The translations under genes and the position numbers were made by a program. A stretch of DNA of 64,000 nucleotides from Herbaspirillum sp. SJZ106 (lineage in GTDB: Bacteria > Pseudomonadota > Gammaproteobacteria > Burkholderiales > Burkholderiaceae_D), in NCBI RefSeq assembly GCF_006715495.1, contig NZ_VFNI01000002.1, forward strand, positions 496,001-560,000, in the 5' to 3' direction. This document shows, piece by piece, positions 39,928 through 48,668 of this stretch. Below the pieces are notes generated by a model, which saw only the letters and a list, made by a program, of their open reading frames with translations, did no database searches and was not told where the DNA came from. Positions within the stretch are counted from its first letter, which is position 1, and each line of letters starts with the position of its first letter.

Positions 39928-40764
39928 CTAGCCCGGCAGGGTGCGCGCGAAAACCAGGTTGGTCACGCGCCTGGCGCCGAAGCGCTTGAGGGTGGCGGCC
40001 AACTCGTTGAGGGTCTCGCCGGTGGTCATGACATCGTCGACGATGCCTACGTGGCGGCCGCGCACATGGTCCATGGCGTCGTAAGGCACCACGAAGGCCT
40101 TGCGGATGTTGCGGCCGCGCGCCGCCAGCGGCAGGCCGGACTGCGCCTGGGTCTCTTTCACGCGTTCGAGCAGGTAGGGATGCAATGGAATGTCGAGCAG
40201 CCTGGACAGCGGCTTGGCGATTTCCAGCGCCTGGTTGAAGCCGCGTTCCCGCAGGCGGACGCGGCCCAGCGGAACCGCCGCCAGCATGGTCGGCAGCGGC
40301 GCTTGGGCATCGCCGCCCGGCAGCGGGTCGCGCAGCGCGGCATTGCGGATCAGTTCGGCCAGTAGCGGCGCCAGCCGCAGGTCGCCGCCGAACTTCAGGG
40401 CCAGCACCAGTTGGTCGGACGGCGCGAAATAGTCGGTGGCGACAAGGGTGGCGTCGAAGGCTGGCTTGTTCTTGAGGCAGGCGCCGCAACGCAATTCCTT
40501 GCCGGCGGCGGGCATCGGCAGCGCGCACTGCAGGCAGCGCCGATGCTGGCGCGTGAAGAAGCGCTGGCGGCAAGGCGCGCACAGCGTGTCGCGCCCGGCG
40601 TCGCCGCATAGGGCGCAGGAGGAGGGCAGCAATTGCGGCATGCGGGCCAGCATGCGTTTCATCCAGCCGGCTTTTTGCGGCCTGGCCGGCGCCGCCCGCT
40701 TGTTGGCGGCGGTGGTCCGGGGCGCGGCGGGCGCATTGCTGGGTTTGTGCGGTTTGACGTCCAT
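39928..40764 (-). CDS. comF: ComF family phosphoribosyltransferase-like protein
   Basis: A 278-residue ComF/GntX-like protein linked to DNA uptake in some bacteria. A basic Pro/Ala-rich leader is followed by zinc finger Cys pairs (CALCG, CAPC, CLQC and CGAC, about 50-95). A type I phosphoribosyltransferase domain has the PRPP loop VGIVDDVMTTGET near 242-254. GFNQALEIAKPL is a family motif. It lies beside the divergent bioC-like gene. Type IV pilus genes in this window make natural competence conceivable, but that is inference. Confidence 0.88.
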   Translation of the reverse strand: MDVKPHKPSNAPAAPRTTAANKRAAPARPQKAGWMKRMLARMPQLLPSSCALCGDAGRDTLCAPCRQRFFTRQHRRCLQCALPMPAAGKELRCGACLKNKPAFDATLVATDYFAPSDQLVLALKFGGDLRLAPLLAELIRNAALRDPLPGGDAQAPLPTMLAAVPLGRVRLRERGFNQALEIAKPLSRLLDIPLHPYLLERVKETQAQSGLPLAARGRNIRKAFVVPYDAMDHVRGRHVGIVDDVMTTGETLNELAATLKRFGARRVTNLVFARTLPG

Positions 40765-40832
40765 GGGGTTGCGCCCGGGGAAAATGGATTTCGACTAAAC
40801 TACGGCCATTATCTCACCTGTTTCCCGATTCG

Positions 40833-41774
40833 ATGTCCCTCAGTCCGCCATCCGCCAGCGCCAAACTCAGCGCGCCGATCGACTTGCCTCTGGTGCGCCG
40901 TACCTTCGGCCAGCCGCAACGGGTGGCCGAATCCGACTTCCTGCGCCGCGAGGTGTCCTGGCGCATGCAGGAGCGCCTGGCGCTGGTGAAGATCGCCCCC
41001 AACCAGGTGCTCGACGCCGGCTGCGGTGAGGGCGCCGACCTGCCGATGCTGCAAAAGCGTTATCCCGAGGCCCAGGTGGTCGGGCTGGACGGCGCCTACG
41101 GCATGCTGCGCGTGGCGGCAGAGCACCAGCGCGGCGCCCGATCGGCAGTCGACCGCCTGTTCGGCTCCATCAACAAGTGGCTGGGCGCTGCCGGCGGCAA
41201 GGGGCCGGAGCTGGCGTGCGCCGATTTCGCCCAACTCCCGTTGGGACACAATTCGCTCGACCTGGTCTGGTCCAACCTGGCGCTGCACTGGCATCCGCAA
41301 CCCGACCGCGTGTTCGCCGAATGGCGGCGCGTGCTGCGGGTGGAAGGCCTGCTGATGTTTTCGTGCTTCGGCCCGGATACCCTGCGCGAAGTGCGCAGCG
41401 CCTTCGAAAGCATCGACCTGGCGCCGCATACCCTGCCGTTCGTGGACATGCACGACTTCGGCGACATGCTGGTCAATGCCGGCTTTTCCACGCCGGTGAT
41501 GGACATGGAAACGATTACCGTGACCTACGAGACGCCGCAACGCCTGTTGCAAGACGTGCGCGCCTGGGGCGGCAACCCGCTGGAAACGCGCCGCCGCGGG
41601 CTGCTCTCGCGCGGCCAGCGCCAGCGCCTGCTGGCGGCCTTCGAGGTGATGCGCAATGGCGACGGCAAGATTCCGCTGACGTTCGAGGTGGTGTACGGCC
41701 ATGCCTTCCGGCCGGTGCCGAAACAGACCGCATCCGGCGAAAGTATCATCCGGTTCGATTTGCCCAGGAAGTAG
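40833..41774 (+). CDS. bioC: SAM-dependent methyltransferase, BioC-like
   Basis: A 313-residue class I methyltransferase. The SAM motif is LDAGCGEGADLPML near 60-73. Further motifs are VVGLDGAYGMLRVA and LDLVWSNLALHWHPQPDRVFAEWRRVLR near 140-167, the latter typical of BioC, malonyl-ACP O-methyltransferase of biotin synthesis. About 30 extra N-terminal residues and a 20-residue insert (SAVDRLFGSINKWLGAAGGK) are seen compared with short BioC proteins. No other bio gene is in the window, so the specific assignment is moderate. Confidence 0.75.
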   Translation: MSLSPPSASAKLSAPIDLPLVRRTFGQPQRVAESDFLRREVSWRMQERLALVKIAPNQVLDAGCGEGADLPMLQKRYPEAQVVGLDGAYGMLRVAAEHQRGARSAVDRLFGSINKWLGAAGGKGPELACADFAQLPLGHNSLDLVWSNLALHWHPQPDRVFAEWRRVLRVEGLLMFSCFGPDTLREVRSAFESIDLAPHTLPFVDMHDFGDMLVNAGFSTPVMDMETITVTYETPQRLLQDVRAWGGNPLETRRRGLLSRGQRQRLLAAFEVMRNGDGKIPLTFEVVYGHAFRPVPKQTASGESIIRFDLPRK

Positions 41775-42147
41775 TGGCGGCGGCATATAAGGCTTAGTTG
41801 CCAAAGTCCATCTGGGATCGGCCATCGTTGTTGTATCGTTACGCCCTGCCCGAATCGGGTGCCGGCTCGGCAAGCCAGTCTGCAAGCCGGACAGCGGGCG
41901 GCAGGGCATGTTTGGCGCAGTTCGGTAAAAACGTTCCGGGGCATGGGGGTGGGTTTGCTTGATCACGGGCGGCGTTACCCCTTATACTCAAACGGTTAAG
42001 AATAAATAAAGAGCCGCAATGCGGACAGCACCAGCGCCACAGAACGTCGCGGAGGGCGGCAACCGCCCCGTCGATGCAGCGCCGACGCGGTCTTCAGCGG
42101 TTCGACTTAGAGACACGCTCGACCGACAATCATGCTGGCGAGGTGCT
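41775..42147. other. Intergenic region and cox operon leader
   Basis: About 370 bases separate bioC from the DUF2244 gene. The region holds a good promoter at 41959-41988 and then a leader of about 155 bases with no recognisable riboswitch. A short in-frame N-terminal extension of the DUF2244 gene is possible but has no ribosome site. Confidence 0.5.
41959..41988 (+). promoter_or_regulatory. Promoter of the cytochrome oxidase operon
   Basis: TTGATC and TATACT are spaced by 18 bases. It is the best promoter-like pair upstream of the DUF2244-coxB-coxA series. Confidence 0.6.
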
Positions 42148-42609
42148 ATGGAGACGCGGGAATGGATATTGAAGCGCAATTGTTCGATTGCGCCGCGCCA
42201 GTTGGCGTGGGTCTTTGCAATACTCTGTGTCGTATCGCTGGCGGTCGCGTTGGCATTCACCGTCCATGGCGCTTGGATCATCCTGATTTTTTCTGTCGTT
42301 GAGATTTCGGCGGTCGGCATCGCCTTTCTGGTGTACGCCCGTCATGCAACTGATTGTGAATATGTCGCTTTGTTGGACGACTGCCTGGTCGTTGAATTGA
42401 CGCAGGCAGGCAAGGCAAGCCGTATCAAGCTGGATCCGCGCCGCGCGCGCATCGCCTTCCCGGTCTCCCGCCAGTCGCTGGTGGGGCTGGAGTGTTCCGG
42501 CATGCGTGTGGAAGTAGGCCGTTTTATGAGCGAATGGAAACGACGCGAGTTCGCGCGCGAGCTGGAACGCGAATTGTCCGCAAGGATCGGCGTGTTGGCG
42601 AAATTCTAA
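42148..42609 (+). CDS. DUF2244 membrane protein
   Basis: A 153-residue protein with two adjacent membrane segments (about 17-37 and 41-58) and a soluble C-terminal part. The pattern RNCSIAPRQLAWVF near the start and the tail YVALLDDCLVVELTQ...GRFMSEWKRREFARELERELSA match DUF2244 proteins, which often precede cox genes in Burkholderiales. I start at the ATG at 42148, which has a GAGGT-like site. The role in the oxidase locus is by association only. Confidence 0.8.
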   Translation: METREWILKRNCSIAPRQLAWVFAILCVVSLAVALAFTVHGAWIILIFSVVEISAVGIAFLVYARHATDCEYVALLDDCLVVELTQAGKASRIKLDPRRARIAFPVSRQSLVGLECSGMRVEVGRFMSEWKRREFARELERELSARIGVLAKF

Positions 42610-42641
42610 TTCTTATAAATTTTGGGCTTTTGAGGAAATCC

Positions 42642-43802
42642 ATGAAACATGCGAAGCGCCTTCAATCGTTGACCCTCGGTGCATCGCTGCTGGCGGCGGC
42701 AATTCCGTCCCAGGCAGTGGTGGACAGTCCAGGGGGACCCGCAGTAAGGCAAATGAACTTCCAGCCGCCCGTCACCCAAATCGCCGAACAAATCTACGAC
42801 CTGCACATCCTGATGCTGATCATCTGCCTGGTGATCTTCGTGGCGGTGTTCGGCGTCATGTTCTATTCCATCCTCAAGCACCGCAAGTCGCTTGGCCACA
42901 AGGCTTCCACCTTCCATGAAAGCACGACGGTGGAAATCGCCTGGACCGTGGTGCCGTTCCTGATCGTCATCGGCATGGCGCTGCCGGCCACCAAGACGGT
43001 GGTGGCGATGAAGGATACTTCCAATGCCGACCTCACCATCAAGGTCACCGGCATGCAATGGAAATGGGGCTACGATTACCTGAAGGGCGAGGGCGAAGGC
43101 ATCTCCTTCCTCTCCAACCTGGCCACGCCGCGCGAGCAGGTCACCGACGCTTCGATCAAGAAGAACGACAACTACCTGCTGGAAGTGGACAATCCGGTCG
43201 TGGTGCCGGTCAACAAGAAGGTGCGCATCGTCACCACCGCCAATGACGTTATCCACTCGTGGACGGTTCCCGCCTTCGGCGTCAAGCAGGATGCGATCCC
43301 CGGCTTCGTGCGCGACACCTGGTTCCGCGCCGAGAAGATCGGCACCTATCGCGGCCAGTGCGTCGAGCTGTGCGGCAAGGACCATGCTTTCATGCCCATC
43401 GTGGTGAATGTGGTCAGCGAGGCCGACTACAAGACCTGGGTCGATGGAAAGAAGAAGGAAATGGCGGCCAAGGCCGACGATCCGAACAAGACCTGGACCA
43501 TCGACGAGCTCAAGCAGCGCGGCGAAAAGGTCTATACCGCCAATTGCGCGGTCTGCCACCAGGCCAACGGCAAGGGTGTGCCCGGCGCCTTCCCGCCGCT
43601 GGACGGCGACCCGGTGGTCAACGGCCCCAGGGCGCAGCAGATCCATGTGGTGTTGAACGGCAAGAACGCCATGCCGGCCTGGAAGACCGTGCTCAACGAC
43701 ACCGAGATCGCCGCCGTGATCACCTATACGCGTAACAGCTGGTCCAACAAGGCGCAGGAAAACATCGTTCAGCCCGCAGAAGTGCTGGCCGGCCGCAAGT
43801 AA
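42642..43802 (+). CDS. coxB: Cytochrome c oxidase subunit II with fused cytochrome c
   Basis: A 386-residue subunit II that carries the CuA centre and takes electrons from cytochrome c. A signal peptide (about 1-24) precedes two membrane helices at about 45-70 and 98-118. The CuA site is CVELCGKDHAFM near 242-253, with His in DVIHSW earlier. A C-terminal cytochrome c domain has CAVCH (CxxCH) near 302-306 and a Met ligand in NAMPAWK. This subunit II-cytochrome c fusion is common in Burkholderiales. GAGGA precedes the ATG. Confidence 0.95.
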   Translation: MKHAKRLQSLTLGASLLAAAIPSQAVVDSPGGPAVRQMNFQPPVTQIAEQIYDLHILMLIICLVIFVAVFGVMFYSILKHRKSLGHKASTFHESTTVEIAWTVVPFLIVIGMALPATKTVVAMKDTSNADLTIKVTGMQWKWGYDYLKGEGEGISFLSNLATPREQVTDASIKKNDNYLLEVDNPVVVPVNKKVRIVTTANDVIHSWTVPAFGVKQDAIPGFVRDTWFRAEKIGTYRGQCVELCGKDHAFMPIVVNVVSEADYKTWVDGKKKEMAAKADDPNKTWTIDELKQRGEKVYTANCAVCHQANGKGVPGAFPPLDGDPVVNGPRAQQIHVVLNGKNAMPAWKTVLNDTEIAAVITYTRNSWSNKAQENIVQPAEVLAGRK

Positions 43803-43821
43803 TCGATTGGAGAGCAGGACT

Positions 43822-45438
43822 ATGACCACTACCGTTGATCACACCCCTGATCATTCCCACGATCACGCGCATGGCCACCATCACGACCACGCGCACGACC
43901 ATCCGCACGGCTGGCGCCGCTGGCTGTTCGCCACCAACCACAAGGACATCGGCACGCTCTACCTGTGGTTCTCGTTCACCATGCTGCTCTCGGGCGGCGT
44001 GCTGGCATTGCTGATCCGCGCCGAGTTGTTCCATCCGGGCCTGCAGTTCTTCCGTCCCGAGTTCTTCAACCAGTTGACCACCATGCACGGCCTGGTGATG
44101 GTGTTCGGCGCCATCATGCCGGCCTTCGTCGGCTTCGCCAACTGGATGATCCCGCTGCAAATCGGCGCCTCCGACATGGCGTTCGCGCGCATGAACAACT
44201 TCTCGTTCTGGCTGCTGCCGCCGGCCGCGCTGCTGCTGGCGGGCTCGTTCCTGGCGCCGGGCGGGGCCACCGCCGCGGGCTGGACGCTGTACGCGCCGCT
44301 GTCGACCCAGATGGGCCCGGGCATGGACATGGCCATCTTCGCCATGCACATCATGGGCGCTTCCTCGATCATGGGCTCGATCAACATCATCGTCACCATC
44401 CTCAACATGCGCGCGCCCGGCATGACGCTGATGAAGATGCCGATGTTCTGCTGGACCTGGCTGATCACCGCCTACCTGCTGATCGCGGTCATGCCGGTGC
44501 TGGCAGGCGCCATTACCATGACGCTCACCGACCGCCACTTCGGCACCTCGTTCTTCAACGCCGCCGGCGGCGGCGACCCGGTGATGTACCAGCACATCTT
44601 CTGGTTCTTCGGCCACCCCGAGGTGTACATCATGATCTTGCCGGCCTTCGGCATCGTCTCGCAGATCATCCCGGCCTTCGCGCGCAAGCCGCTGTTCGGC
44701 TACGCCTCGATGGTGTACGCGACCGCCTCGATCGCGATCCTGTCCTTCATCGTCTGGGCGCACCACATGTTCACCACCGGCATGCCGGTGACCGCGCAGC
44801 TGTTCTTCATGTACGCCACCATGCTGATCGCGGTGCCGACCGGCGTGAAGATCTTCAACTGGATCGCCACCATGTGGCGCGGCTCGATGACCTTCGAGAC
44901 GCCGATGCTGTTTTCGGTCGGCTTCATCTTCGTGTTCACCATGGGCGGCTTCACCGGCCTGATCCTGGCGGTCACGCCGATCGACATCCAGATGCAGGAT
45001 ACCTACTACGTGGTGGCGCACTTCCACTACGTGCTGGTGGCCGGTTCGCTGTTCGCGCTGTTCGCCGGCTACTACTACTGGGGCCCGAAGTGGACCGGTT
45101 ACATGTACAACGAATGGCGCGGCAAGTTCCACTTCTGGGCTTCGCTGATCACCTTCAACATCACCTTCTTCCCGATGCACTTCCTCGGGCTGGCCGGCAT
45201 GCCGCGACGCTATGCCGACTACCCGGCGCAGTTCACCGATTTCAACATGCTGGCCTCGATCGGCGCCTTCGGTTTCGGCCTGAGCCAGGTGTACTTCCTG
45301 TTCTGGGTGGTGATCCCGTCGATCAAGGGCGGCAAGCAGGCCGAAGCCAAACCGTGGGAAGGCGCGGAAGGCCTGGAGTGGACCGTGCCCAGCCCGGCGC
45401 CTTTCCATACGTTCGAAGAGCCGCCTGTTTTCAAGTGA
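43822..45438 (+). CDS. coxA: Cytochrome c oxidase subunit I
   Basis: A 538-residue heme-copper oxidase core subunit with 12 membrane helices. The N-terminal tail (about 5-31) is unusually rich in His (DHTPDHSHDHAHGHHHDHAH). Helix VI contains WFFGHPEVYI, with the CuB His and the crosslinked Tyr, and VWAHHMF provides the other CuB ligands. HFHYVLVAGSLFALFAG gives the heme a3/a His ligands. I start at the ATG at 43822; a TTG five codons earlier is less likely. It follows coxB by 19 bases. Confidence 0.96.
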   Translation: MTTTVDHTPDHSHDHAHGHHHDHAHDHPHGWRRWLFATNHKDIGTLYLWFSFTMLLSGGVLALLIRAELFHPGLQFFRPEFFNQLTTMHGLVMVFGAIMPAFVGFANWMIPLQIGASDMAFARMNNFSFWLLPPAALLLAGSFLAPGGATAAGWTLYAPLSTQMGPGMDMAIFAMHIMGASSIMGSINIIVTILNMRAPGMTLMKMPMFCWTWLITAYLLIAVMPVLAGAITMTLTDRHFGTSFFNAAGGGDPVMYQHIFWFFGHPEVYIMILPAFGIVSQIIPAFARKPLFGYASMVYATASIAILSFIVWAHHMFTTGMPVTAQLFFMYATMLIAVPTGVKIFNWIATMWRGSMTFETPMLFSVGFIFVFTMGGFTGLILAVTPIDIQMQDTYYVVAHFHYVLVAGSLFALFAGYYYWGPKWTGYMYNEWRGKFHFWASLITFNITFFPMHFLGLAGMPRRYADYPAQFTDFNMLASIGAFGFGLSQVYFLFWVVIPSIKGGKQAEAKPWEGAEGLEWTVPSPAPFHTFEEPPVFK

Positions 45439-45492
45439 CGAGCCGGGCGCACGCGGGCAATGCCGGTGTGCGCCGACCAACCCGGGATTCCC

Positions 45493-45603
45493 ATGTCTGA
45501 TCGCAAGAAACCGAACAATCTGCGCACCGGCCTGCTGTTGGGGCTGGTGGCGCTGGCCTTCTTCGTCGGCATCTTCGTCAACCGCATCTGGTTCGCCAAA
45601 TGA
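45493..45603 (+). CDS. Cytochrome oxidase small assembly protein (36 residues)
   Basis: A 36-residue peptide (MSDRKKPNNLRTGLLLGLVA and so on) with one membrane segment at about 12-32, ending in NRIWFAK. It matches the very small assembly proteins found between coxA and ctaG in Burkholderiales. Its stop overlaps the ctaG start as ATGA, so it is translationally coupled to it. It is easily missed because of its size. Confidence 0.8.
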   Translation: MSDRKKPNNLRTGLLLGLVALAFFVGIFVNRIWFAK

Positions 45604-46169
45604 GCAAGAACGATCCGCAAGGCGGAAGCCAGGAGCGCGGCTTGAACCGCGTGATGCTGCGCAAGCTGGTAGTGGTGGCGGTGCTGATGTTCGGCTTCGG
45701 CTACGCGCTGATCCCGCTGTACCGCAAGATCTGCGAGGTGACCGGCGTCAATTTCCTGACGCCCAAGGATGTGACGGTGGAGGCGCCGGCCAATACGCAG
45801 ATCGACAAGTCGCGCACGGTCACCATCGAGTTCGACGGCAATTCGCAAGGGCCGTGGCGTTTCCGGCCGACGGTGGCGAGCATGCAGGTGCATCCTGGCG
45901 AGATGACCCAGGTGACCTACGAGGTGGTGAATACGCAGTCGCGCAATGTGGACGCCCAGGCGATCCCCAGTTATGCGCCGCAGCAGTCGGCGGCCTTCTT
46001 CAAGAAGGTGGAGTGCTTCTGTTTCACGCAGCAGACGCTGGGGCCGAACGAGGCCAAGCAGATGCCGGTGGTGTTCTACATCGATCCCAAGCTGCCCAAG
46101 GATGTGACGACGATCACGCTCTCGTATACCTTCTTCGAGATCGGCGGCAAGGACAAGACGCAGGGCTGA
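45600..46169 (+). CDS. ctaG: Cytochrome c oxidase assembly protein CtaG (Cox11)
   Basis: A 189-residue, single-span membrane protein that delivers copper to the CuB site of CoxA. A transmembrane helix lies at about 20-40 (KLVVVAVLMFGFGYALIPLY). The copper-binding motif is CFCFTQQTL near 138-146, and VFYIDPKLP near 158-166 is a family signature. It overlaps the 36-residue gene upstream and lies 28 bases before the DUF2970 gene. Confidence 0.95.
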   Translation: MSKNDPQGGSQERGLNRVMLRKLVVVAVLMFGFGYALIPLYRKICEVTGVNFLTPKDVTVEAPANTQIDKSRTVTIEFDGNSQGPWRFRPTVASMQVHPGEMTQVTYEVVNTQSRNVDAQAIPSYAPQQSAAFFKKVECFCFTQQTLGPNEAKQMPVVFYIDPKLPKDVTTITLSYTFFEIGGKDKTQG

Positions 46170-46197
46170 GCAGGCGGATGCGCCGGGAGGACATGCA

Positions 46198-46425
46198 GTG
46201 ACCGAGGATCTGAAACAGGCATCGCAACGCAAGGCGTCGTTCGGCGCGACGATGAAGGCGGTGTTCTGGTCCTTCTTCGGCGTGCGCAAGAAGAGCGACT
46301 ACGAGTCCGATGCCGCCAGGCTCAATCCCGTCCATGTGCTGGTGGCCGGCGTGATCGGCGCGGCCATCTTCGTGGCGGTGCTGGTGGTGATCGTGAAGCT
46401 GGTGGTGGCGCAGGCTGCGACATGA
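46198..46425 (+). CDS. DUF2970 membrane protein
   Basis: A 75-residue protein starting with GTG behind GGGAGGA. It has ATMKAVFWSFFGVRKKSDYESD near 17-38, the DUF2970 signature, and one membrane helix near 47-70. It sits between ctaG and coxC, as in many Burkholderiales. Its function is unknown. Confidence 0.85.
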   Translation: MTEDLKQASQRKASFGATMKAVFWSFFGVRKKSDYESDAARLNPVHVLVAGVIGAAIFVAVLVVIVKLVVAQAAT

Positions 46426-46526
46426 CAATGAATCAACGGCAAGTGGCCGGCAGCGCCTGAAACGGGCGCAGGTCATTCAAAACAACGAAACAACGAGTCA
46501 GCTGAATTTCGTATCGGGAGATGGAA

Positions 46527-47387
46527 ATGAGTTCTCAACAAGCCAAGGCGCCGCACTACTTCGTTCCGGGGCCGTCGCGCTGGCCGATGATGGCCGGCAT
46601 ATCGATGCTCATCACGATGGCTGGCGCATCGGCATGGGTCAACGGCGCGGCATGGGCGCCCTATGTCAATATCTTCGGCATCCTGATGGTGCTGGTGGTG
46701 CTGTATTACTGGTTCGGCGACGCCATCAAGGAGTCCGAGTCCGGCCTCTACGGCGAGCACGTCGACCGTTCCTACCGCTGGAGCATGAGCTGGTTCATCT
46801 TCTCGGAAGTGATGTTCTTCGCTGCCTTCTTCGGGGCATTGTTCTACGCGCGCAGCATCACGATGCCCTGGCTGGCCGACCTCGACCACAAGGTGATCTG
46901 GCCCGACTTCACCGCGCACTGGGGCGGCGTCGGCCCGGCGGGCACCGTGGAGAGCTTCACCACCATGGGGCCGTTCCCGATCCCGACCATCAATACCTTG
47001 CTGCTGCTGAGTTCGGGCGTGACCCTGACCCTCTCGCACCATGCGTTGCGCGCCGGCCACCGCCAGAAGACGGCGGTGTGGCTGTTCCTGACGATCCTGC
47101 TGGGCGCGGTGTTCATGGGGTTCCAGGCGTATGAATACATCCATGCCTACACCGAATTGAACCTGAAGCTGACCTCCGGCATCTATGGTTCGACCTTCTT
47201 CATGCTGACCGGCTTCCACGGCTTCCATGTGACCATGGGCGCGATCATGCTGTCGGTGGTGCTGTATCGCCTGTTGCGCGGCCATTTCACGCCGACCAAC
47301 CACTTCGCCTTCGAAGGCGCGGCCTGGTACTGGCACTTTGTGGACGTGGTGTGGCTGGGCCTGTACGTTGTGGTGTACTGGCTGTAA
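46527..47387 (+). CDS. coxC: Cytochrome c oxidase subunit III
   Basis: A 286-residue subunit III with about seven membrane helices. It contains HYFVPGPSRWPMMAG near the start, ESGLYGEHVDRSYRWSMSWFIFSEVMFF, and the ending GAAWYWHFVDVVWLGLYVVVYW typical of CoxC. I choose the ATG at 46527, because GGGAG is six bases upstream; the ATG at 46521 would directly abut it. It closes this part of the operon and is followed by a terminator. Confidence 0.95.
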   Translation: MSSQQAKAPHYFVPGPSRWPMMAGISMLITMAGASAWVNGAAWAPYVNIFGILMVLVVLYYWFGDAIKESESGLYGEHVDRSYRWSMSWFIFSEVMFFAAFFGALFYARSITMPWLADLDHKVIWPDFTAHWGGVGPAGTVESFTTMGPFPIPTINTLLLLSSGVTLTLSHHALRAGHRQKTAVWLFLTILLGAVFMGFQAYEYIHAYTELNLKLTSGIYGSTFFMLTGFHGFHVTMGAIMLSVVLYRLLRGHFTPTNHFAFEGAAWYWHFVDVVWLGLYVVVYWL

Positions 47388-47410
47388 GCCTGTTCCTGGC
47401 CTCGGGATGT

Positions 47411-47440
47411 GAAAAAGCCGCACCCGTGTGCGGCTTTTTC
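47411..47440. terminator. Bidirectional terminator after coxC
   Basis: GAAAAAGCCGCAC pairs with GTGCGGCTTTTTC around a 4-base loop. It separates coxC from the convergent twin-TM gene. Confidence 0.9.
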
Positions 47441-47446
47441 ATGCGG

Positions 47447-47647
47447 TCAGCGTATGCCGGTGGGCTGTATCCATCCGAGCTTGTAGCTCAGCAGGATGAA
47501 CAGGAACAGCGCCACCGAGAAGCCCACGCGCAAGGTCAGGGCCTGCACCGTGCGATTGCTCTTGCCCTTGTCGCGCATGAGGAAGATCAGCGCGGAAGCC
47601 AGGCTGGCGAGGATGAGGATGAACGCGATCGCGACGACGATTTTCAT
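47447..47647 (-). CDS. Twin transmembrane protein, DUF2909
   Basis: A 66-residue protein with two hydrophobic segments (about 2-23 and 40-58) separated by a basic loop DKGKSNRTVQALTLR, matching DUF2909 twin-TM proteins. These usually sit next to surf1 in the oxidase locus of betaproteobacteria. It is on the opposite strand to its neighbours. Function unknown. Confidence 0.8.
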   Translation of the reverse strand: MKIVVAIAFILILASLASALIFLMRDKGKSNRTVQALTLRVGFSVALFLFILLSYKLGWIQPTGIR

Positions 47648-47726
47648 GAGGGTAGAATCCCGGTGTCTCCGCCGCGTCGCCGGGGTGCATCGCCGGCGCG
47701 GCCGTTTGAAATATTTTCGTCCATTG

Positions 47727-47936
47727 TAGAGCGTGTTATGACTTATTTCAGCCCCCGCGTTCAGATGAGAGAAGGATGCAGTGCAAGGCGCGGTGCACGC
47801 TTCTCATCCGACCCCTCCGGGCCGCCTGCTGCGTTGCTCTTCCTTGCCGTGGCGCCGCCACGACGCGTCGTCGCGCCTTGCATGCGGCCCGTTGCCGGGG
47901 CGGCGCGGGCGCTGAAATAAGTCATCACACGCTCTA
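47727..47936. repeat. 210-bp MITE-like element beside surf1
   Basis: Terminal inverted repeats of 26 bases (TAGAGCGTGTTATGACTTAT then TTCAGC, and its mirror image) match at 25 positions. The element begins and ends with TA, consistent with insertion at a TA dinucleotide. The interior is GC rich with further inverted segments and encodes nothing convincing. The right end lies directly before the ATG of surf1. The ends resemble those at 23219-23384. Confidence 0.82.
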
Positions 47937-48668
47937 ATGCCAATCAGATTCCGACTCCGCTGGATCCCCTTGTGCGCCACGATCGCGGTCGCCGCCGCCG
48001 GTATCGCCCTCGGGCAATGGCAGACTCATCGCGCCGAAGAGAAGCTGGCGATCCAGCAGCGTATAGAAGCGCGCGCCAAGGAAGCGCCCTTGCAGGCGCT
48101 GCCGCCCGATAGCGAGGCTGGCGCCAGCGAATTTCGCCATGTCCTGCTGGAGGGGGAGTTCGTGCCGCAGTGGACGGTCTATCTCGAAAATCGTCCGCAT
48201 GATGGCGCGGTGGGCTTCCATGTGCTGACGCCGTTTAAAATAGCGGGTTCGCAGCGCGTCGTCATGGTGGCGCGCGGGTGGGCGCCGCGCGATGTTGCCG
48301 ATCGCGCCAAGGTGCCGCATCCGCCCACGCCGGCCGGGTTGACGCGCATCGATGGCGTCTTGCGCCGCGATGCCGGCCATGTGCTGCAGCTGGGGCAGGC
48401 CGATGCGCCCAGGCCGGGCGCGATCCTGCAGAACCTGGATATCGCCGCGCTGGCCGCGGCCAGCGGCTTGCCGTTGTCGTCGCTGGTGGTGGAACAACGC
48501 GCCGCGCCGCCGGATGGCGACGATGGACTGGCGCGCGATTGGCCCGCGCCTGCGCTGGGCATCGATCGCCACCGCGCCTATGCCTTGCAGTGGTATGCGC
48601 TGGCGGCGATGGCGCTGGTATTTTTTCTTGTCACGGGATTGAGACGCAAAGGTAACGACAGGCAATGA
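47937..48668 (+). CDS. surf1: SURF1 family oxidase assembly protein
   Basis: A 243-residue membrane protein that helps insert heme a into CoxA. An N-terminal helix at about 9-26 is followed by LGQWQTHRAEEKLAIQQR, the family signature. A periplasmic domain has WTVYLENRPHDGAVGFHVLTP near 79-99 and VMVARGWAPRD. The C-terminal helix includes HRAYALQWYALAAMALVFF. The start codon directly follows the MITE-like element, so its ribosome site would be element DNA. It overlaps the next gene by four bases. Confidence 0.92.
   Translation: MPIRFRLRWIPLCATIAVAAAGIALGQWQTHRAEEKLAIQQRIEARAKEAPLQALPPDSEAGASEFRHVLLEGEFVPQWTVYLENRPHDGAVGFHVLTPFKIAGSQRVVMVARGWAPRDVADRAKVPHPPTPAGLTRIDGVLRRDAGHVLQLGQADAPRPGAILQNLDIAALAAASGLPLSSLVVEQRAAPPDGDDGLARDWPAPALGIDRHRAYALQWYALAAMALVFFLVTGLRRKGNDRQ

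Noticed and set aside
39881..40609. Upstream extension of trmL through comF
   Set aside because: It is an alternative frame of comF. A TTG at 39880 behind AGGAG gives a normal-length TrmL.
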